From NCBI RefSeq assembly GCF_008638345.1, contig NZ_VTVA01000004.1, positions 124,001-188,000 of the forward strand: a DNA stretch of 64,000 bases, in the 5' to 3' direction. Below, piece after piece: positions 45,813-56,044 of the stretch. The stretch's first letter is position 1; each line of letters begins with the position of its first letter. The notes below the pieces were generated by a model that was not told the DNA's origin, searched no databases, and saw only the letters and a list, made by a program, of their open reading frames with translations. The translations under genes were made by a program, and so were the position numbers. The stretch comes from Pseudomonas saliphila. Lineage in GTDB: Bacteria; Pseudomonadota; Gammaproteobacteria; Pseudomonadales; Pseudomonadaceae.

Positions 45813-45833
45813 CCCCTCTTTCACAAAGAGGGG
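45813..45833. repeat. Short GC-rich palindrome, REP-like
   Basis: Stem CCCCTCTTT / AAAGAGGGG with a three-base loop, within a CTCCCTCACCCC context. This kind of palindrome is scattered in many gammaproteobacterial genomes. Only one copy was noticed in this window. No T-run follows on the plus strand. Confidence 0.45.
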
Positions 45834-45894
45834 GATGGTTTGTGCGGGATGCTGGGGAGAATGCTTCTCAAGGACTGAAAGTGCTGCTGGACCG

Positions 45895-46245
45895 TCACGC
45901 CCCGGGGGTATTCTCCAGGCACTTGTCATGCTGGGCCTGGGCAAAATCTGAAATCGCTTGCTGGGGATCTTCCTCATTGATTGGCTCTTCATAGGCGCTA
46001 TCGATGATAGCCCGCGAATCCGGGTCGATCTCGCCGCCCAGCTGCTCCTCCATATTGGAGATCAGCGCCTCCTTCTCCACGCCCTGCTGGCGCATACGCA
46101 TGTAGTTTTCCGACACACTGCGCGACAGCTCGCAGGTTGTCGCAGGATCTCCAGGTGGTGGCGCGGCAATGGCGGCGCTATGGAGTGCGGAGATACCTAC
46201 TGATGCGAAAACACAGGTAGCGGCGACAAGCGTCGGGAGTTTCAT
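45895..46245 (-). CDS. Conserved-looking secreted protein, unknown function
   Basis: A 116-residue protein with a signal peptide (hydrophobic core at about 6-24, cleavage near AIAA) and a short mature part of about 88 residues rich in Glu, Asp and Gln. One Cys (CELSRSVSEN) lies near the start of the mature part and another (KCLENT) near the end, so a disulfide in the periplasm is possible. ENYMRMRQQGVEKEALISNM is predicted helical. No family is recognised. It stands alone between the thrS leader and tRNA-Val. Confidence 0.7.
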   Translation of the reverse strand: MKLPTLVAATCVFASVGISALHSAAIAAPPPGDPATTCELSRSVSENYMRMRQQGVEKEALISNMEEQLGGEIDPDSRAIIDSAYEEPINEEDPQQAISDFAQAQHDKCLENTPGA

Positions 46246-46391
46246 AAAATGCTTCCTCTCTGTCTGATTCGGGGAACGCGGTAGCGTTTAACTCGAAGTC
46301 GGGAGCGCAAACATCTCGCAAGACAGAGGCGCCTCCCGATAACAGCAGACTGCCATACAAAGGAAGGATTCCAAAAAATTGATGGATAAAC

Positions 46392-46426
46392 GAAAAAAAA
46401 GGGCGATCCGTGTGGATCGCCCTTTC
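46392..46426 (-). terminator. Intrinsic terminator after tRNA-Val
   Basis: Stem AAAGGGCGATCC / GGATCGCCCTTT with a four-base loop, followed on the minus strand by a run of eight T. It ends the tRNA-Val transcript. Confidence 0.9.
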
Positions 46427-46450
46427 TTACCCGTGCAGTCCGGGTTTGTT

Positions 46451-46527
46451 TGGTAGGCACGAGCGGATTCGAACCGCTGACCCCCACCATGTCAAGGTGG
46501 TGCTCTAACCAACTGAGCTACGTGCCT
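46451..46527 (-). tRNA. tRNA-Val(GAC)
   Basis: A 77-base tRNA with encoded CCA. Acceptor AGGCACG pairs with CGTGCCT, anticodon stem CCACC / GGTGG encloses TTGACAT, giving anticodon GAC (Val), and GGTTCGAATC is the T loop. It stands alone and has its own terminator. Confidence 0.97.
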
Positions 46528-46720
46528 GCAATGGCCGCGAATTCTACGCAGCACCCTAAAACCTGTCAAGCATAAGTCGCTGAAAAAATTGAAATTAAAT
46601 GGCAAGACAGAACGACCGGTGCCCATCCCCTGTTGCGCCGGGTTGTCCGGCGCCTTGGCGCGCGCCACCGCGGCACAAAACCAGCCGGCCAGTCAGCTCG
46701 ACAAAAGAAAACGAATTGCT

Positions 46721-48742
46721 CTAGACCTTCATCAACTGCGCGCGAAGCTGCTGGATCTCGTCTCGCATCGAAGCGGCCTCTTCGAACTCGAGGTTGCGCG
46801 CATGCTGATACATCTTCTCTTCAGCCTGCTTGATGCGCTTGGCGATCTCCGAGGGCGAACGAAGCTGTCCTGCTTTGTATTCAGCAGCATCTTCTGCGGC
46901 CTTGAGCTGCTTGCGCTTGTTGGAACGGCTGTTACTTCCCGGCACCACGGCACCTTCGAGAATATCCTTAACGCTTTTGGTTACCCCGACGGGTGTGATG
47001 TTGTGCTCAATGTTGAAGGTAATCTGCTTCTCGCGGCGACGCTCGGTTTCACCTATTGCCCGCTCCATGGAGCCGGTCATTCGATCAGCATAGAGAATGG
47101 CTTTCCCGTTGAGGTTACGTGCCGCCCTGCCGATCGTCTGGATCAGCGAGCGCTCAGAGCGGAGAAACCCTTCCTTGTCGGCATCTAGAATAGCGACGAG
47201 CGAAACTTCAGGCATATCAAGGCCTTCTCGAAGCAAGTTAATGCCGACTAGAACGTCAAAACCGCCTAGCCGCAGGTCCCGGATAATCTCTACGCGCTCC
47301 ACAGTGTCGATATCCGAATGCAGATAGCGAACCCGGACGCCATGGTCGGCCAGGTAATCCGTCAGGTCCTCTGACATGCGCTTGGTCAAGGTCGTCACCA
47401 GCACTCGCTCGCCTGCGGCAACGCGCAGGGCAATCTCTGACAACAGATCGTCCACCTGGCTGGTCGCTGGGCGTACCTCGATTATCGGATCGACCAACCC
47501 TGTTGGCCGCACCACCTGCTCCACGACGCGCCCTGCGTGTTCCTGCTCGTATGGGCCTGGCGTGGCGGAAACGAAGATTGCCTGCGGCGAAATGGCCTCC
47601 CATTCATCGAAACGCATCGGCCGGTTGTCCAGCGCTGAGGGCAATCGGAAGCCGTATTCAACCAACGTTTCCTTACGGGAACGGTCGCCCTTGTACATGG
47701 CTCCGACCTGGGGCACCGAAACGTGGGACTCATCGATTATCAACAGCGCATTGGCAGGCAGATAATCAAACAGGGTCGGAGGGGCTTCACCATGCGGTCG
47801 CCCCGACAGATAGCGCGAGTAGTTCTCGATGCCATTGCAGTAACCGAGCTCGAGAATCATCTCCATATCGAAACGGGTGCGCTGCTCCAGACGCTGGGCT
47901 TCGACCAGTTTGTTCTGGCTGGTGAGCGTTTCGAGACGCTCCTTGAGCTCGACCTTGATATGCTCGACAGCCTCGACAAGCTTCTCGCGGGGTGTCACAT
48001 AATGTGATTTAGGATAGATAGTTACGCGCGGAACCTTACGTAATACCTCACCAGTGAGTGGATCGAAGAAACTGATGGTTTCCACGGTCTCGTCAAACAG
48101 TTCGATGCGCACCGCTTCCAAATCCGATTCGGCCGGGAAGATATCAATCACATCGCCGCGCACTCGATAATTGGCGCGCGACAGTTCCATGTCATTGCGG
48201 GTGTATTGCAGCTCTGCCAGCCGCCGCAGCAGCGAACGCTGATCAAGAATGTCCCCTCGATCCACGTGCAATACCATGCGCAGATACGACTGGGGATCAC
48301 CAAGCCCATATATAGCCGACACCGTCGCCACGATGATTGCGTCCGGCCGCTCCAGCAGCGCCTTGGTCGCAGACAGGCGCATCTGCTCAATGTGGTCATT
48401 GATTGAAGCGTCCTTCTCGATAAAGGTATCCGAGGACGGTACATAAGCTTCAGGCTGGTAATAGTCGTAATAGGAAACGAAGTACTCGACGGCATTGTTC
48501 GGAAAGAACTCTCGAAACTCTCCGTACAACTGCGCTGCCAGGGTCTTGTTGGGCGCCATGATAATGGCCGGACGTTGCACTTGCTGGATCACGTTGGCGA
48601 CAGTGAATGTCTTCCCCGACCCGGTTACACCCAACAGCGTTTGATGCGACAGGCCTGCCTCCAGGCCTTCGACCAGTTGCGCAATGGCCGTGGGCTGATC
48701 CCCTGCTGGCTGGAAACGGGTGTGCAGGTTAAATTGACTCAT
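46721..48742 (-). CDS. uvrB: Excinuclease ABC subunit B
   Basis: A 673-residue Uvr[11 protein letters not shown] (38-47) is the Walker A motif; the beta-hairpin region [20 protein letters not shown] and the helicase motifs ([29 protein letters not shown]) follow; the UvrC-interacting coiled coil ([20 protein letters not shown]) is at the C-terminus. UvrB verifies damage in nucleotide excision repair with UvrA and UvrC. ATG 48742 gives the family start [17 protein letters not shown]; an in-frame GTG lies 15 bases upstream. It diverges from the aminotransferase gene. Confidence 0.98.
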   Translation of the reverse strand: MSQFNLHTRFQPAGDQPTAIAQLVEGLEAGLSHQTLLGVTGSGKTFTVANVIQQVQRPAIIMAPNKTLAAQLYGEFREFFPNNAVEYFVSYYDYYQPEAYVPSSDTFIEKDASINDHIEQMRLSATKALLERPDAIIVATVSAIYGLGDPQSYLRMVLHVDRGDILDQRSLLRRLAELQYTRNDMELSRANYRVRGDVIDIFPAESDLEAVRIELFDETVETISFFDPLTGEVLRKVPRVTIYPKSHYVTPREKLVEAVEHIKVELKERLETLTSQNKLVEAQRLEQRTRFDMEMILELGYCNGIENYSRYLSGRPHGEAPPTLFDYLPANALLIIDESHVSVPQVGAMYKGDRSRKETLVEYGFRLPSALDNRPMRFDEWEAISPQAIFVSATPGPYEQEHAGRVVEQVVRPTGLVDPIIEVRPATSQVDDLLSEIALRVAAGERVLVTTLTKRMSEDLTDYLADHGVRVRYLHSDIDTVERVEIIRDLRLGGFDVLVGINLLREGLDMPEVSLVAILDADKEGFLRSERSLIQTIGRAARNLNGKAILYADRMTGSMERAIGETERRREKQITFNIEHNITPVGVTKSVKDILEGAVVPGSNSRSNKRKQLKAAEDAAEYKAGQLRSPSEIAKRIKQAEEKMYQHARNLEFEEAASMRDEIQQLRAQLMKV

Positions 48743-48944
48743 ATGCTCGGGTTCCACCGGATGACGTATACGCAGTTATCATAGCACCGAGGTCAACTGA
48801 TTCTGGTGACGTACTGGCGGCGAACCGCGTCGGATGATTTCAGAATGCTGCGCCACTCGCACATGGATGCCTAGCTGTCTATAATGAGCGGCCCTAAAGG
48901 CATGGCCTGACACCTTCCATTCACCTGCCCGAGTCCCCTATACC

Positions 48945-50150
48945 ATGAGTCTGTTCTTCCCCGTCGAAATGGCCCCGCATGATCCAATCCTGGGCCTGAA
49001 CGAAACGTTCAATGCAGATACCCGCGCGGAAAAGGTCAACCTTGGCGTCGGCGTATATTATGACGAGGCAGGCAAACTGCCGTTACTGAGGGCCGTACAG
49101 GCCGCCGAAGAGGCCCGGGTAGCCGAGCACGCGCCCCGCGGTTACCTGCCAATTGATGGCCTGGCCACCTATGACAAGGCTGTTCAGGAACTGCTGTTCG
49201 GTGCTGACTCGCCAATCATGCAATCCGGACGCCTGATCACTGCCCAGTCTCTGGGCGGCACCGGCGCGCTCAAGCTGGGTGCTGACTTTTTGTATCGCCT
49301 GACCGACAAGCGCCTGGTTGCGATCAGCGATCCGAGCTGGGAAAACCATCGTTCGCTGTTTGAAGCGGCCGGCTATGAAGTAGTGACCTACCCCTACTAC
49401 AACCCTGAAACCCACGGGCTGAATCTGGCAGGTATGCTTGAGGGCATCGAAGCCCTGCCTGAAGGCAGCGTGGTATTGCTGCACGCCTGTTGCCACAACC
49501 CTACCGGGGTTGATCTGGGTCTGGCGGACTGGGCGCGCGTCATCGATGTTATCCAGCGTCGCAATCACGTGCCCTTCCTCGATATCGCCTATCAGGGTTT
49601 CGGCGAGAATCTGCAGGATGATGCCTTGGCTGTTCGCCTGTTTGCCGAGACCGGCATGCCCTTTGTGGTGGCCAGCTCATTCTCCAAGTCGTTCTCCCTG
49701 TACGGCGAACGGGTCGGTGCCCTGACCCTGGTTACCCAGGATTCAGATGAAAACGCTCGGGTGTTGTCCCAGCTCAAGCGCGTCATTCGCACCAACTATT
49801 CCAACCCCCCTACCCATGGCGCCAAGATCGTTGCGGCAGTACTGAGCAACCCTGAGCTGTATGCATTGTGGGAAGACGAGCTGGCTGAAATGCGCGAGCG
49901 TATTCGTGGGATGCGCCAAGCGATGGCTGAGAAGCTCAAAGCGGCAGGCGTGGAGCAGGATGTCGACTTCATACAGCGTCAACGAGGCATGTTCTCCTAC
50001 TCGGGACTGAGCAAGGAGCAGGTCAAGCGTCTGGCTGATGAGTTCGGTATCTATGCCGTGAGCAGTGGGCGCATCTGCGTTGCCGCACTGAACATGAATA
50101 ATATCGACTATGTTGCCAACGCGATGGCTACAGTGATGCGCGGGGCCTAA
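48945..50150 (+). CDS. Aromatic amino acid / aspartate aminotransferase (class I)
   Basis: A 401-residue PLP-dependent aminotransferase of the AspC/TyrB group. SLGGTGALKLGADFL, the CCHNPTGVDL segment with the PLP-contacting Asn, SSFSKSFSLYGERVG with the Schiff-base Lys, and the C-terminal Arg region SSGRICVAALN are all present. It would interconvert amino and keto acids such as phenylalanine, tyrosine or aspartate. The place beside uvrB matches the PA3139 gene in Pseudomonas aeruginosa. The ribosome site is weak (GAGTCCCC). Confidence 0.93.
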   Translation: MSLFFPVEMAPHDPILGLNETFNADTRAEKVNLGVGVYYDEAGKLPLLRAVQAAEEARVAEHAPRGYLPIDGLATYDKAVQELLFGADSPIMQSGRLITAQSLGGTGALKLGADFLYRLTDKRLVAISDPSWENHRSLFEAAGYEVVTYPYYNPETHGLNLAGMLEGIEALPEGSVVLLHACCHNPTGVDLGLADWARVIDVIQRRNHVPFLDIAYQGFGENLQDDALAVRLFAETGMPFVVASSFSKSFSLYGERVGALTLVTQDSDENARVLSQLKRVIRTNYSNPPTHGAKIVAAVLSNPELYALWEDELAEMRERIRGMRQAMAEKLKAAGVEQDVDFIQRQRGMFSYSGLSKEQVKRLADEFGIYAVSSGRICVAALNMNNIDYVANAMATVMRGA

Positions 50151-50231
50151 TCAACGGTTGCGCACTTTCTCATGAAACCCATTCAAGACCTTGACTTTAA
50201 TGGTTATTTTGCTAAAGTGCGCAGCGTTCAT

Positions 50232-50307
50232 TCTGCGATAGCTCAGTTGGTAGAGCAAATGACTGTTAATCATTGGGTCCCAGGTTCGAGTCCTGGTCGC
50301 GGAGCCA
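50232..50307 (+). tRNA. tRNA-Asn(GTT)
   Basis: A 76-base tRNA with encoded CCA. Acceptor TCTGCGA pairs with TCGCGGA (one G-T pair), loop CTGTTAA gives anticodon GTT (Asn), and GGTTCGAGTCC forms the T arm. It ends 7 bases before the terminator at 50314. Confidence 0.97.
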
Positions 50308-50313
50308 AGCATC

Positions 50314-50342
50314 GAAAAACCCGGCACATGCCGGGTTTTTTT
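50314..50342. terminator. Intrinsic terminator, bidirectional
   Basis: Stem AAACCCGGC / GCCGGGTTT with A-run before and T-run after. It serves tRNA-Asn (+) and the convergent small secreted-protein gene (-). Confidence 0.87.
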
Positions 50343-50397
50343 ATTGCCCTGCTTTCAGGCTTTCGCAGCTGGATCCCGCGCCCTGAAACTCTCCTGC

Positions 50398-50730
50398 CTA
50401 TTGTTCAGACTCAGATGCTGGTTCGCAGCTGATAGCCACCCGCACACGATTGATATGCCGGGTAAACGCCTGCGTCAGAACCCTGTGCTCGCCGGGATCG
50501 ATACGGATACGCCGCTCCGGCGGTCGCTCAGGTCCGTTGACAAAGGTCGCCCGGCACTGCGCCTGCTCCGCCCCTTCGTTGGCCAGGGTAACCGTGGCTA
50601 TGTTGCTCAGATACGAGCTGCTGGCGATGATAGAAACCCCTTTGGAATCTATCTCCACATCCACTGGAAACGCCCAGACTGCCAGCGGACATAGCAGACC
50701 AATCAACAGACCCACTCGCAATTTGCGCAT
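50398..50730 (-). CDS. Small conserved secreted protein, unknown function
   Basis: A 110-residue protein with a signal peptide (LRVGLLIGLLCPLAVWA, cleavage near residue 20) and a mature beta-rich domain: DVEIDSKGVSII, SNIATVTLANEGAEQAQC, FVNGPERPPERRIRIDPGE. Two cysteines may form a disulfide. Pseudomonad homologues exist and are often mislabelled as phosphoglycerate kinase; no such motif is present. ATG 50730 behind GGAG is chosen over 50748. It is divergent from the LysR gene at 50784. Confidence 0.75.
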   Translation of the reverse strand: MRKLRVGLLIGLLCPLAVWAFPVDVEIDSKGVSIIASSSYLSNIATVTLANEGAEQAQCRATFVNGPERPPERRIRIDPGEHRVLTQAFTRHINRVRVAISCEPASESEQ

Positions 50731-50783
50731 AATGGTCGCTCCGTTCAATGTCTATATTGCACAGTAAGCCAGAGGAAGGACTG

Positions 50784-51674
50784 ATGAAAGCACCCCGAGT
50801 AACCCTCGATCAGTGGCGCACCCTTCAAGCGGTGGTTGACCATGGCGGGTTTGCGCAGGCAGCAGAGGCTCTGCACCGCTCACAATCGTCGGTCAGCTAC
50901 ACCATCGCCCGGATGCAGGAGCAGCTCGGCGTTCCCTTGCTGGTAATCGAAGGTCGAAAATCCGCACTCACCGATGCCGGCAAGGCATTGCTACGGCGCT
51001 CTCGCAGCCTGATTGAACAGGCCAGTCAACTCGAAATGCTCGCATGGAATATGGACCAGGGTTGGGAAGCGGAGGTTCAGCTGGTAGTGGACGCGGCCTA
51101 CCCGACCGACCGTTTGGCACGCGCGCTACAGGCATTCATGCCACTCAGCCAGGGGTGTCGCGTACAGGTGCGTGAGGAAGTGCTCTCCGGTGTTGAGGAG
51201 TACCTGCTTAGCGGCACAGCAGACCTCGCCATCTCGGGCTTGAGTATTCCGGGGTACTTGCCGCAGCAACTCAATGCCGCTGAATTTGTCGTGGTCGCCC
51301 ACCCGGAACACCCTCTGCACCAGCTGCAGCGCCAACTCAATCATCAGGATCTGGAGCAGCATCTGCAGGTCGTCATCCGTGATTCCGGTCGCCGTCAGCC
51401 ACGTGATGCCGGCTGGCTGGGTGCCGAGCAACGCTGGACCGTCGCCAGCCTCAGCACCGCCGCCAAACTGGTCAGCAGTGGCCTAGGATTTGCCTGGCTA
51501 CCGATGCATGAAATCACCCTGCAGCTGGAAACGGGACTCTTGAAGACATTACCCCTGCAACAGGGCGCGCACCGGTCCAGCTGGCTGTACCTGTATTCGA
51601 ACAAGGAAAAGCCCCTCGGGCCGGCAGCGAAGATACTCGCCGACCTGATAATCGAGCACTCCACAGCACCTTGA
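50784..51674 (+). CDS. LysR-family transcriptional regulator
   Basis: A 296-residue LysR regulator. The helix-turn-helix ([20 protein letters not shown] followed by [12 protein letters not shown]) lies at about 12-40, and the effector-binding domain with [12 protein letters not shown] starts near 90. ATG 50784 is chosen because AGAGGAAGG lies upstream. Its targets are unknown; the adjacent small secreted protein, transcribed divergently, is a usual candidate for LysR control. Confidence 0.92.
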   Translation: MKAPRVTLDQWRTLQAVVDHGGFAQAAEALHRSQSSVSYTIARMQEQLGVPLLVIEGRKSALTDAGKALLRRSRSLIEQASQLEMLAWNMDQGWEAEVQLVVDAAYPTDRLARALQAFMPLSQGCRVQVREEVLSGVEEYLLSGTADLAISGLSIPGYLPQQLNAAEFVVVAHPEHPLHQLQRQLNHQDLEQHLQVVIRDSGRRQPRDAGWLGAEQRWTVASLSTAAKLVSSGLGFAWLPMHEITLQLETGLLKTLPLQQGAHRSSWLYLYSNKEKPLGPAAKILADLIIEHSTAP

Positions 51675-51750
51675 TGTGGGAGGCTGGACTTTTCAGCTGA
51701 ATACAGGTCTGCTAACGGCCTTGGAATACCACTCAAATGGAGTCATACGA

Positions 51751-52317
51751 ATGTTGAAACGCCTGTTCGGCGCTTGCGCCCTGATGTTGATTGCTGGTTC
51801 AGCCATTGCCGAGAATCCCCGTGTGCTGGTCACCACCAGTCTGGGCGAGATTGAATTGGAATTGAATGCAGAAGAGGCGCCGATCAGCGTTGAAAACTTC
51901 CTGCGTTACGCCGATGCTGGCCATTATGACGGCACCATTTTCCACCGTGTTATCCCCGGCTTCATGGTCCAGGGCGGCGGATTCACTCCTGACATGCGCC
52001 AGCGTCCAGTGGGCAAGCCGATCAAGAACGAAGCTGACAACGGTCTGCGCAATGATCGCTATACCATAGCAATGGCGCGCACTCAGATTGTTGACAGCGC
52101 CACCAGCCAGTTTTTCATCAACCTGACCGGCAACGATTTCCTCAACCACGGCGACCGCGATTTCGGTTACGCAGTCTTTGGCAAGGTGGTTGACGGTGAA
52201 CACGTGGTTGAAACCATTGCCAAGGTACAAACCAGCACCCAGGGCGGCCATCAGAACGTGCCCACCAACCCGGTGACCATTGTCAGTGTTGAGCGCGTCG
52301 ATCAGGCTGCCGAGTAA
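51751..52317 (+). CDS. ppiA: Periplasmic cyclophilin-type peptidyl-prolyl isomerase
   Basis: A 188-residue cyclophilin with a signal peptide ([16 protein letters not shown]). [15 protein letters not shown] carries the catalytic Arg, and [18 protein letters not shown] is the family signature. It would speed proline isomerisation during periplasmic folding. ATG 51751 follows GGAG and gives a clean signal peptide; the frame extends to 51676. It is separated from the LysR gene by 76 bases. Confidence 0.93.
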   Translation: MLKRLFGACALMLIAGSAIAENPRVLVTTSLGEIELELNAEEAPISVENFLRYADAGHYDGTIFHRVIPGFMVQGGGFTPDMRQRPVGKPIKNEADNGLRNDRYTIAMARTQIVDSATSQFFINLTGNDFLNHGDRDFGYAVFGKVVDGEHVVETIAKVQTSTQGGHQNVPTNPVTIVSVERVDQAAE

Positions 52318-52335
52318 CCCTCGTCGCGACGGTTA

Positions 52336-53460
52336 TTATTCCGCCTGCCGAAACGGCAGGTAGCTGCGGGCATCGCTCTGATAGAGGAGCATGCCCGCCC
52401 GCTCCTTGCGTAGAAAGTCTTCCACCGCCTCATGCAATCCTGGCTGCAACTTGTGCCACGATTGCGTCAGCACCGGCTCAAACCCGCGGATCAACTTGTG
52501 CTCGCCCTGCGCGCCGGCGTCGAATCGGCTGAGCCCTTCGGCAATGCAGCGGTCCATCCCCTGGTAGAAACACGTTTCGAAGTGCAACCGATCGAATTCG
52601 TCGAGACAGCCCCAGTAGCGGCCGTACAGGGTATCCTCGCCAGCCAGAAACAGGGCCCCGGCAACGTCTCTGCCATCCAGTCGGGCAAATACCAGTTGCA
52701 CCGCATCCGCCATGCCCTCGGATAACAGGCTGAAAAATTCTCGCTGCAGATACGGATGTTGGCCACGCTTCAGGTAGGTCGCTGCATAGAAGGGATAGAA
52801 GCGATCCCAATCTGTCTCTGTTACCTGCGCCCCGGCCAACCACTCGAACGCGATTCCCTGCGCGGCCACTGCCTGACGCTCCTTGCGGAAATTCTTGCGT
52901 TTACGCGAGCTGCAGGCGGCGAGAAAGTCATCGAAGTGATTGTAGCCGCGGTTATGCCAATGAAACTGACACCCTAGCCGCTGCACCCAACCCGCGGCGG
53001 CCAGCGCAGGATTTTCCTCACCCTGATTGAATAGCAGGTGCACGCTGGACGCTTCACCCTTATCCAGCACAGCGTCGAGAAAATCGAGAATCAGGCCGCG
53101 GCTTTGTTCACACTCCGAGATCAGTCGCGGACCCTGAACAGGAGAAAATGGTATCGCCGCCAGGCATTTTGGATAGTATCGCCGCCCTGTCCGCTCCCAC
53201 GCCTCGGCCCACTGGAAGTCGAATACATATTCACCGTAGGAATGCAGCTTGCGATACATCGGCAACAGCGCCTGCACACGCCCGTCCGGGTGCTCGACCA
53301 CCAGATGAGAAGCAATCCAGCCCTGCTCCGGGGTGACCGAGCCGCTGTTTTCCAGGGCCGCCAGAAAGGCGTGGCGGAGAAATGGATAGCCCGACGGGAC
53401 CAGGGCATCCCAGGAAGCCGGGGGCACTTCATTGATGTGATTGAGCTGACGTATTTGCAT
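52336..53460 (-). CDS. GNAT/FemAB-like acyltransferase (DUF482)
   Basis: A 374-residue protein of the DUF482 'peptidogalycan biosynthesis/recognition' group, which has the acyl-CoA N-acyltransferase fold. Recognisable parts are SGYPFLRHAFLAALENSGS, HWHNRGYNHFDDFLAACSSRKRK (in two pieces) and GLSRFDAGAQGEHKLIRGF. ATG 53460 is chosen because the longer frame would run through the porin terminator at 53486-53513. The substrate is unknown. It converges with ppiA. Confidence 0.8.
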   Translation of the reverse strand: MQIRQLNHINEVPPASWDALVPSGYPFLRHAFLAALENSGSVTPEQGWIASHLVVEHPDGRVQALLPMYRKLHSYGEYVFDFQWAEAWERTGRRYYPKCLAAIPFSPVQGPRLISECEQSRGLILDFLDAVLDKGEASSVHLLFNQGEENPALAAAGWVQRLGCQFHWHNRGYNHFDDFLAACSSRKRKNFRKERQAVAAQGIAFEWLAGAQVTETDWDRFYPFYAATYLKRGQHPYLQREFFSLLSEGMADAVQLVFARLDGRDVAGALFLAGEDTLYGRYWGCLDEFDRLHFETCFYQGMDRCIAEGLSRFDAGAQGEHKLIRGFEPVLTQSWHKLQPGLHEAVEDFLRKERAGMLLYQSDARSYLPFRQAE

Positions 53461-53485
53461 GGCGACAAGCATGCCATAGCCAACG

Positions 53486-53513
53486 AAAAAGCCCCACCAT
53501 AGGTGGGGCAAAG
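53486..53513 (-). terminator. Intrinsic terminator of the porin gene
   Basis: Minus-strand stem TGCCCCACC / GGTGGGGC with a short loop, then TTTTTCG. It lies 52 bases after the porin stop. Confidence 0.85.
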
Positions 53514-53564
53514 GAGCAGACAACTTATTGCAGCTTCGAACCTGAATTGCCAGGCGAATCCACT

Positions 53565-54620
53565 TTAGAAGCTGTAGATCATACCAAGGGAGAAAACGCT
53601 GATTTCATCGCCCGCACTCGCCACCTCATAGACATCAGTGTCGTGGCCGCCTTTCAAGCGATAGCTTGCGTTGTCATCGTTGTCGATCAGGTTGTAAGCA
53701 CCATATACGGTGAACTGATCGGCCATCTTATGATCAATGCCGACAGTGAGCTGGGAAGCTCCGGAGTCATCGATATCGCTCCAGTCGTCAGCGATAACAT
53801 ATTGCACCTTCAGCTTATTGCTTGCGCCGAATTTCATCGCAGCGTTGACACCCCAGGCATCCCGGTCAACATCATCGCCAAATTCGTCTTCAATTTCGAA
53901 GTTATCGTAGATGCCGCCAATTGAGAAACCACCAAAGTCATATATGGCAGCGACGCGCATTGCTGAGGTATCGAGTTCCGCAAACTCCTCACCGGTTGTA
54001 GCGCTTTCATAGCCAGCGCTAAGCAGCAAACCACCTACTTCGTAGCCGAGACCCAGGCTGTACAGTTTGAAGTCATTGTCCTCTATACCTTCGTCAGTCT
54101 GGGTATCTTCATAGCTGGTGGAATACATGGCCGCGGCCTTCAGACCATTGAGGCTCGGGGTAGCATACATGATGCTGTTCTTTGCCCGATTGTTACCCTG
54201 GTCCATGATATTACGGGCGTCACCTACGGTATCGCCGAAAATATCGAAGTCGCCACGAACATTCTTGTGCGGGGTGTCGTTATTGCCCACAAGGACCTTA
54301 CCAAAACCACCACCAACGCCGACAAAAGTATTACGGCCAGCAAAGTTGCTGCCGCCTTCGTCAAATACAATCTTGGATTCGATCTGGTAGAGGGCATTCA
54401 GATCGTCATTGATCGGAGTGGTGCCCTTGAAACCCAGGCGCGAAGAGTTGCTCGCAATAGCCAGTTCACTGTCAGTATCGTTATCGACGAAGTCCGCCGA
54501 CACATGTGCCTTACCGTAGATCTCTAGCTTCTTGCCGAGAATTTCGTAAGCGTTGGCAGTCGCTGGCAACAGTGTTGCAGCGGCAACAGCAACGGACAGT
54601 GTAAGCAATTTGCTTGGCAT
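53565..54620 (-). CDS. Gram-negative general porin
   Basis: A 350-residue outer-membrane porin. The signal peptide ends at ATANA, the mature part starts YEILGKKLEIYGKAHVSADF, and amphipathic strands with acidic loops continue to a C-terminal Phe (FSLGMIYSF). The sequence SNSSRLGFKGTTPINDDLNA is typical of the Porin_4 family. Diffusion of small hydrophilic solutes is the expected role. ATG 54620 behind AAGGA is chosen; the frame extends to 54671. The 290 bases upstream hold only the promoter region and the next terminator. Confidence 0.9.
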   Translation of the reverse strand: MPSKLLTLSVAVAAATLLPATANAYEILGKKLEIYGKAHVSADFVDNDTDSELAIASNSSRLGFKGTTPINDDLNALYQIESKIVFDEGGSNFAGRNTFVGVGGGFGKVLVGNNDTPHKNVRGDFDIFGDTVGDARNIMDQGNNRAKNSIMYATPSLNGLKAAAMYSTSYEDTQTDEGIEDNDFKLYSLGLGYEVGGLLLSAGYESATTGEEFAELDTSAMRVAAIYDFGGFSIGGIYDNFEIEDEFGDDVDRDAWGVNAAMKFGASNKLKVQYVIADDWSDIDDSGASQLTVGIDHKMADQFTVYGAYNLIDNDDNASYRLKGGHDTDVYEVASAGDEISVFSLGMIYSF

Positions 54621-54837
54621 AAATTTATCCTTCAGACAATGACGGTTGGAAACTCGAAAAAAAGTTGCCATCCCGGGACCATCCTTCCCCGTGGCGGCTG
54701 AAGAGATAATGGATTTATATTGTTACTAAACCGAGGCGGGGTTATTACAGTTAGGTTAATTTGCGTCTTTATGGAATATAAAGTGGAACCAAGAGCTCTA
54801 GAATATGTCTTGATGCACCAGACATTTTATGCAGGCA

Positions 54838-54866
54838 ATAAAAAACCCCGGCGCGCGGGGTTTTAA
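54838..54866 (-). terminator. Intrinsic terminator of the ketosynthase gene
   Basis: Minus-strand stem AAAACCCCG / CGGGGTTTT followed by TTATTG. It lies about 45 bases after the FabH-like stop and ahead of the porin promoter. Confidence 0.85.
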
Positions 54867-54910
54867 GAGCACACCGCACCGACAATACGGATTCGGTATG
54901 CCAGCCGGGC

Positions 54911-56032
54911 TTAGAGCTTGCGCACAATCACACAACCAATCGAATAACCCGCTCCAAAGGAGCAGATAACGCCGTGGCTGCCTGTCGGCAGGTCGTCCTG
55001 ATGTTTGTGGAAGGCGATGATAGAACCTGCAGAACTGGTATTGGCATATTCATCCAGCACCACGGGCGCTTCATGCTCTTCGGGATCGCGACCGAGCAGT
55101 TTGCGGGCGATGAGCATATTCATGTTCAGGTTTGCCTGATGCAACCAGAAGCGCTTGACGTCGGCCACCGGCAGACCGGTTTCCTTCAGGTGCTTGCCGA
55201 TCAGATCCGCCACCATCGGGCAGACATCCTTGAAGACCTTGCGGCCCTGCTGGATGAACAGCTTGTCAGGCAGGTCCTGACCACTTTCGTCCGCGCGGTT
55301 GAGGAAGCCGAAGTTATTGCGGATAGCATTGGAGAACTTGGTCAGCAGCTTGGTGCCGACGATCTCGAACTGGTTTTTCGACACGGCTTCATCGGCACGC
55401 TCGATAATGACCGCGGTGCAGGCGTCGCCGAAGATGAAATGGCTGTCACGGTCGCGGAAGTTCATATGCCCGGTACAGATCTCCGGGTTGACCATCAGTA
55501 TCGCCCGCGCCTGACCCAATTGCACCGAGTTGGCTGCAGTCTGGATACCGAAGGTGGCCGAGGAGCAGGCTACGTTCATGTCAAAACCAAAGCCCTCGAT
55601 GCCCAGTGCTTCCTGAACTTCCACGGCGATCGCCGGATAGGCACGTTGCAGGTTGGAACAGGCAACAATGACGCCGTCGATATCTGCTGCGGTACGACCC
55701 GCGCGTTCCAATGCTTGGGTCGCCGCCTTGACCGACATCTCACACAGAATCGACCATTCGTCATTGCTGCGCTCAGGGATATCCGGCTTCATGCGGTCCA
55801 CGTCCAGGATGCCGCTCTTGTTCATCACATAACGGCTCTTGATGCCGGAGGCCTTCTCGATGAACTCGGTGCTGGAAGGCGAAAGCGCTTCGACCTCACC
55901 CCGGCTGATTGCATCGGCGTTCTCTTCATTGAACTTCGCTACAAAGGCATTGAAACTCTCGACCAGCTCCTGGTTACTGATGCTGTTCGGTGGGGTGTAC
56001 AAACCTGTTCCGCTTATCACGACTCTTTGCAC
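54911..56032 (-). CDS. FabH-like beta-ketoacyl-ACP synthase III
   Basis: A 373-residue KAS III. The Cys-His-Asn triad is complete: Cys156 in NVACSSATF, His in WLHQANLN, and Asn in EYANTSSAG. Length and sequence fit the PA3286 group, which in Pseudomonas aeruginosa condenses medium-chain acyl-CoA from beta-oxidation with malonyl-ACP and so shunts it into fatty acid synthesis. The nearby fadD genes are consistent with lipid recycling. The ATG at 56032 is 12 bases after the alpha/beta hydrolase stop, so the two may be co-transcribed. Confidence 0.9.
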   Translation of the reverse strand: MQRVVISGTGLYTPPNSISNQELVESFNAFVAKFNEENADAISRGEVEALSPSSTEFIEKASGIKSRYVMNKSGILDVDRMKPDIPERSNDEWSILCEMSVKAATQALERAGRTAADIDGVIVACSNLQRAYPAIAVEVQEALGIEGFGFDMNVACSSATFGIQTAANSVQLGQARAILMVNPEICTGHMNFRDRDSHFIFGDACTAVIIERADEAVSKNQFEIVGTKLLTKFSNAIRNNFGFLNRADESGQDLPDKLFIQQGRKVFKDVCPMVADLIGKHLKETGLPVADVKRFWLHQANLNMNMLIARKLLGRDPEEHEAPVVLDEYANTSSAGSIIAFHKHQDDLPTGSHGVICSFGAGYSIGCVIVRKL

Positions 56033-56044
56033 GGTCGGTCCTCG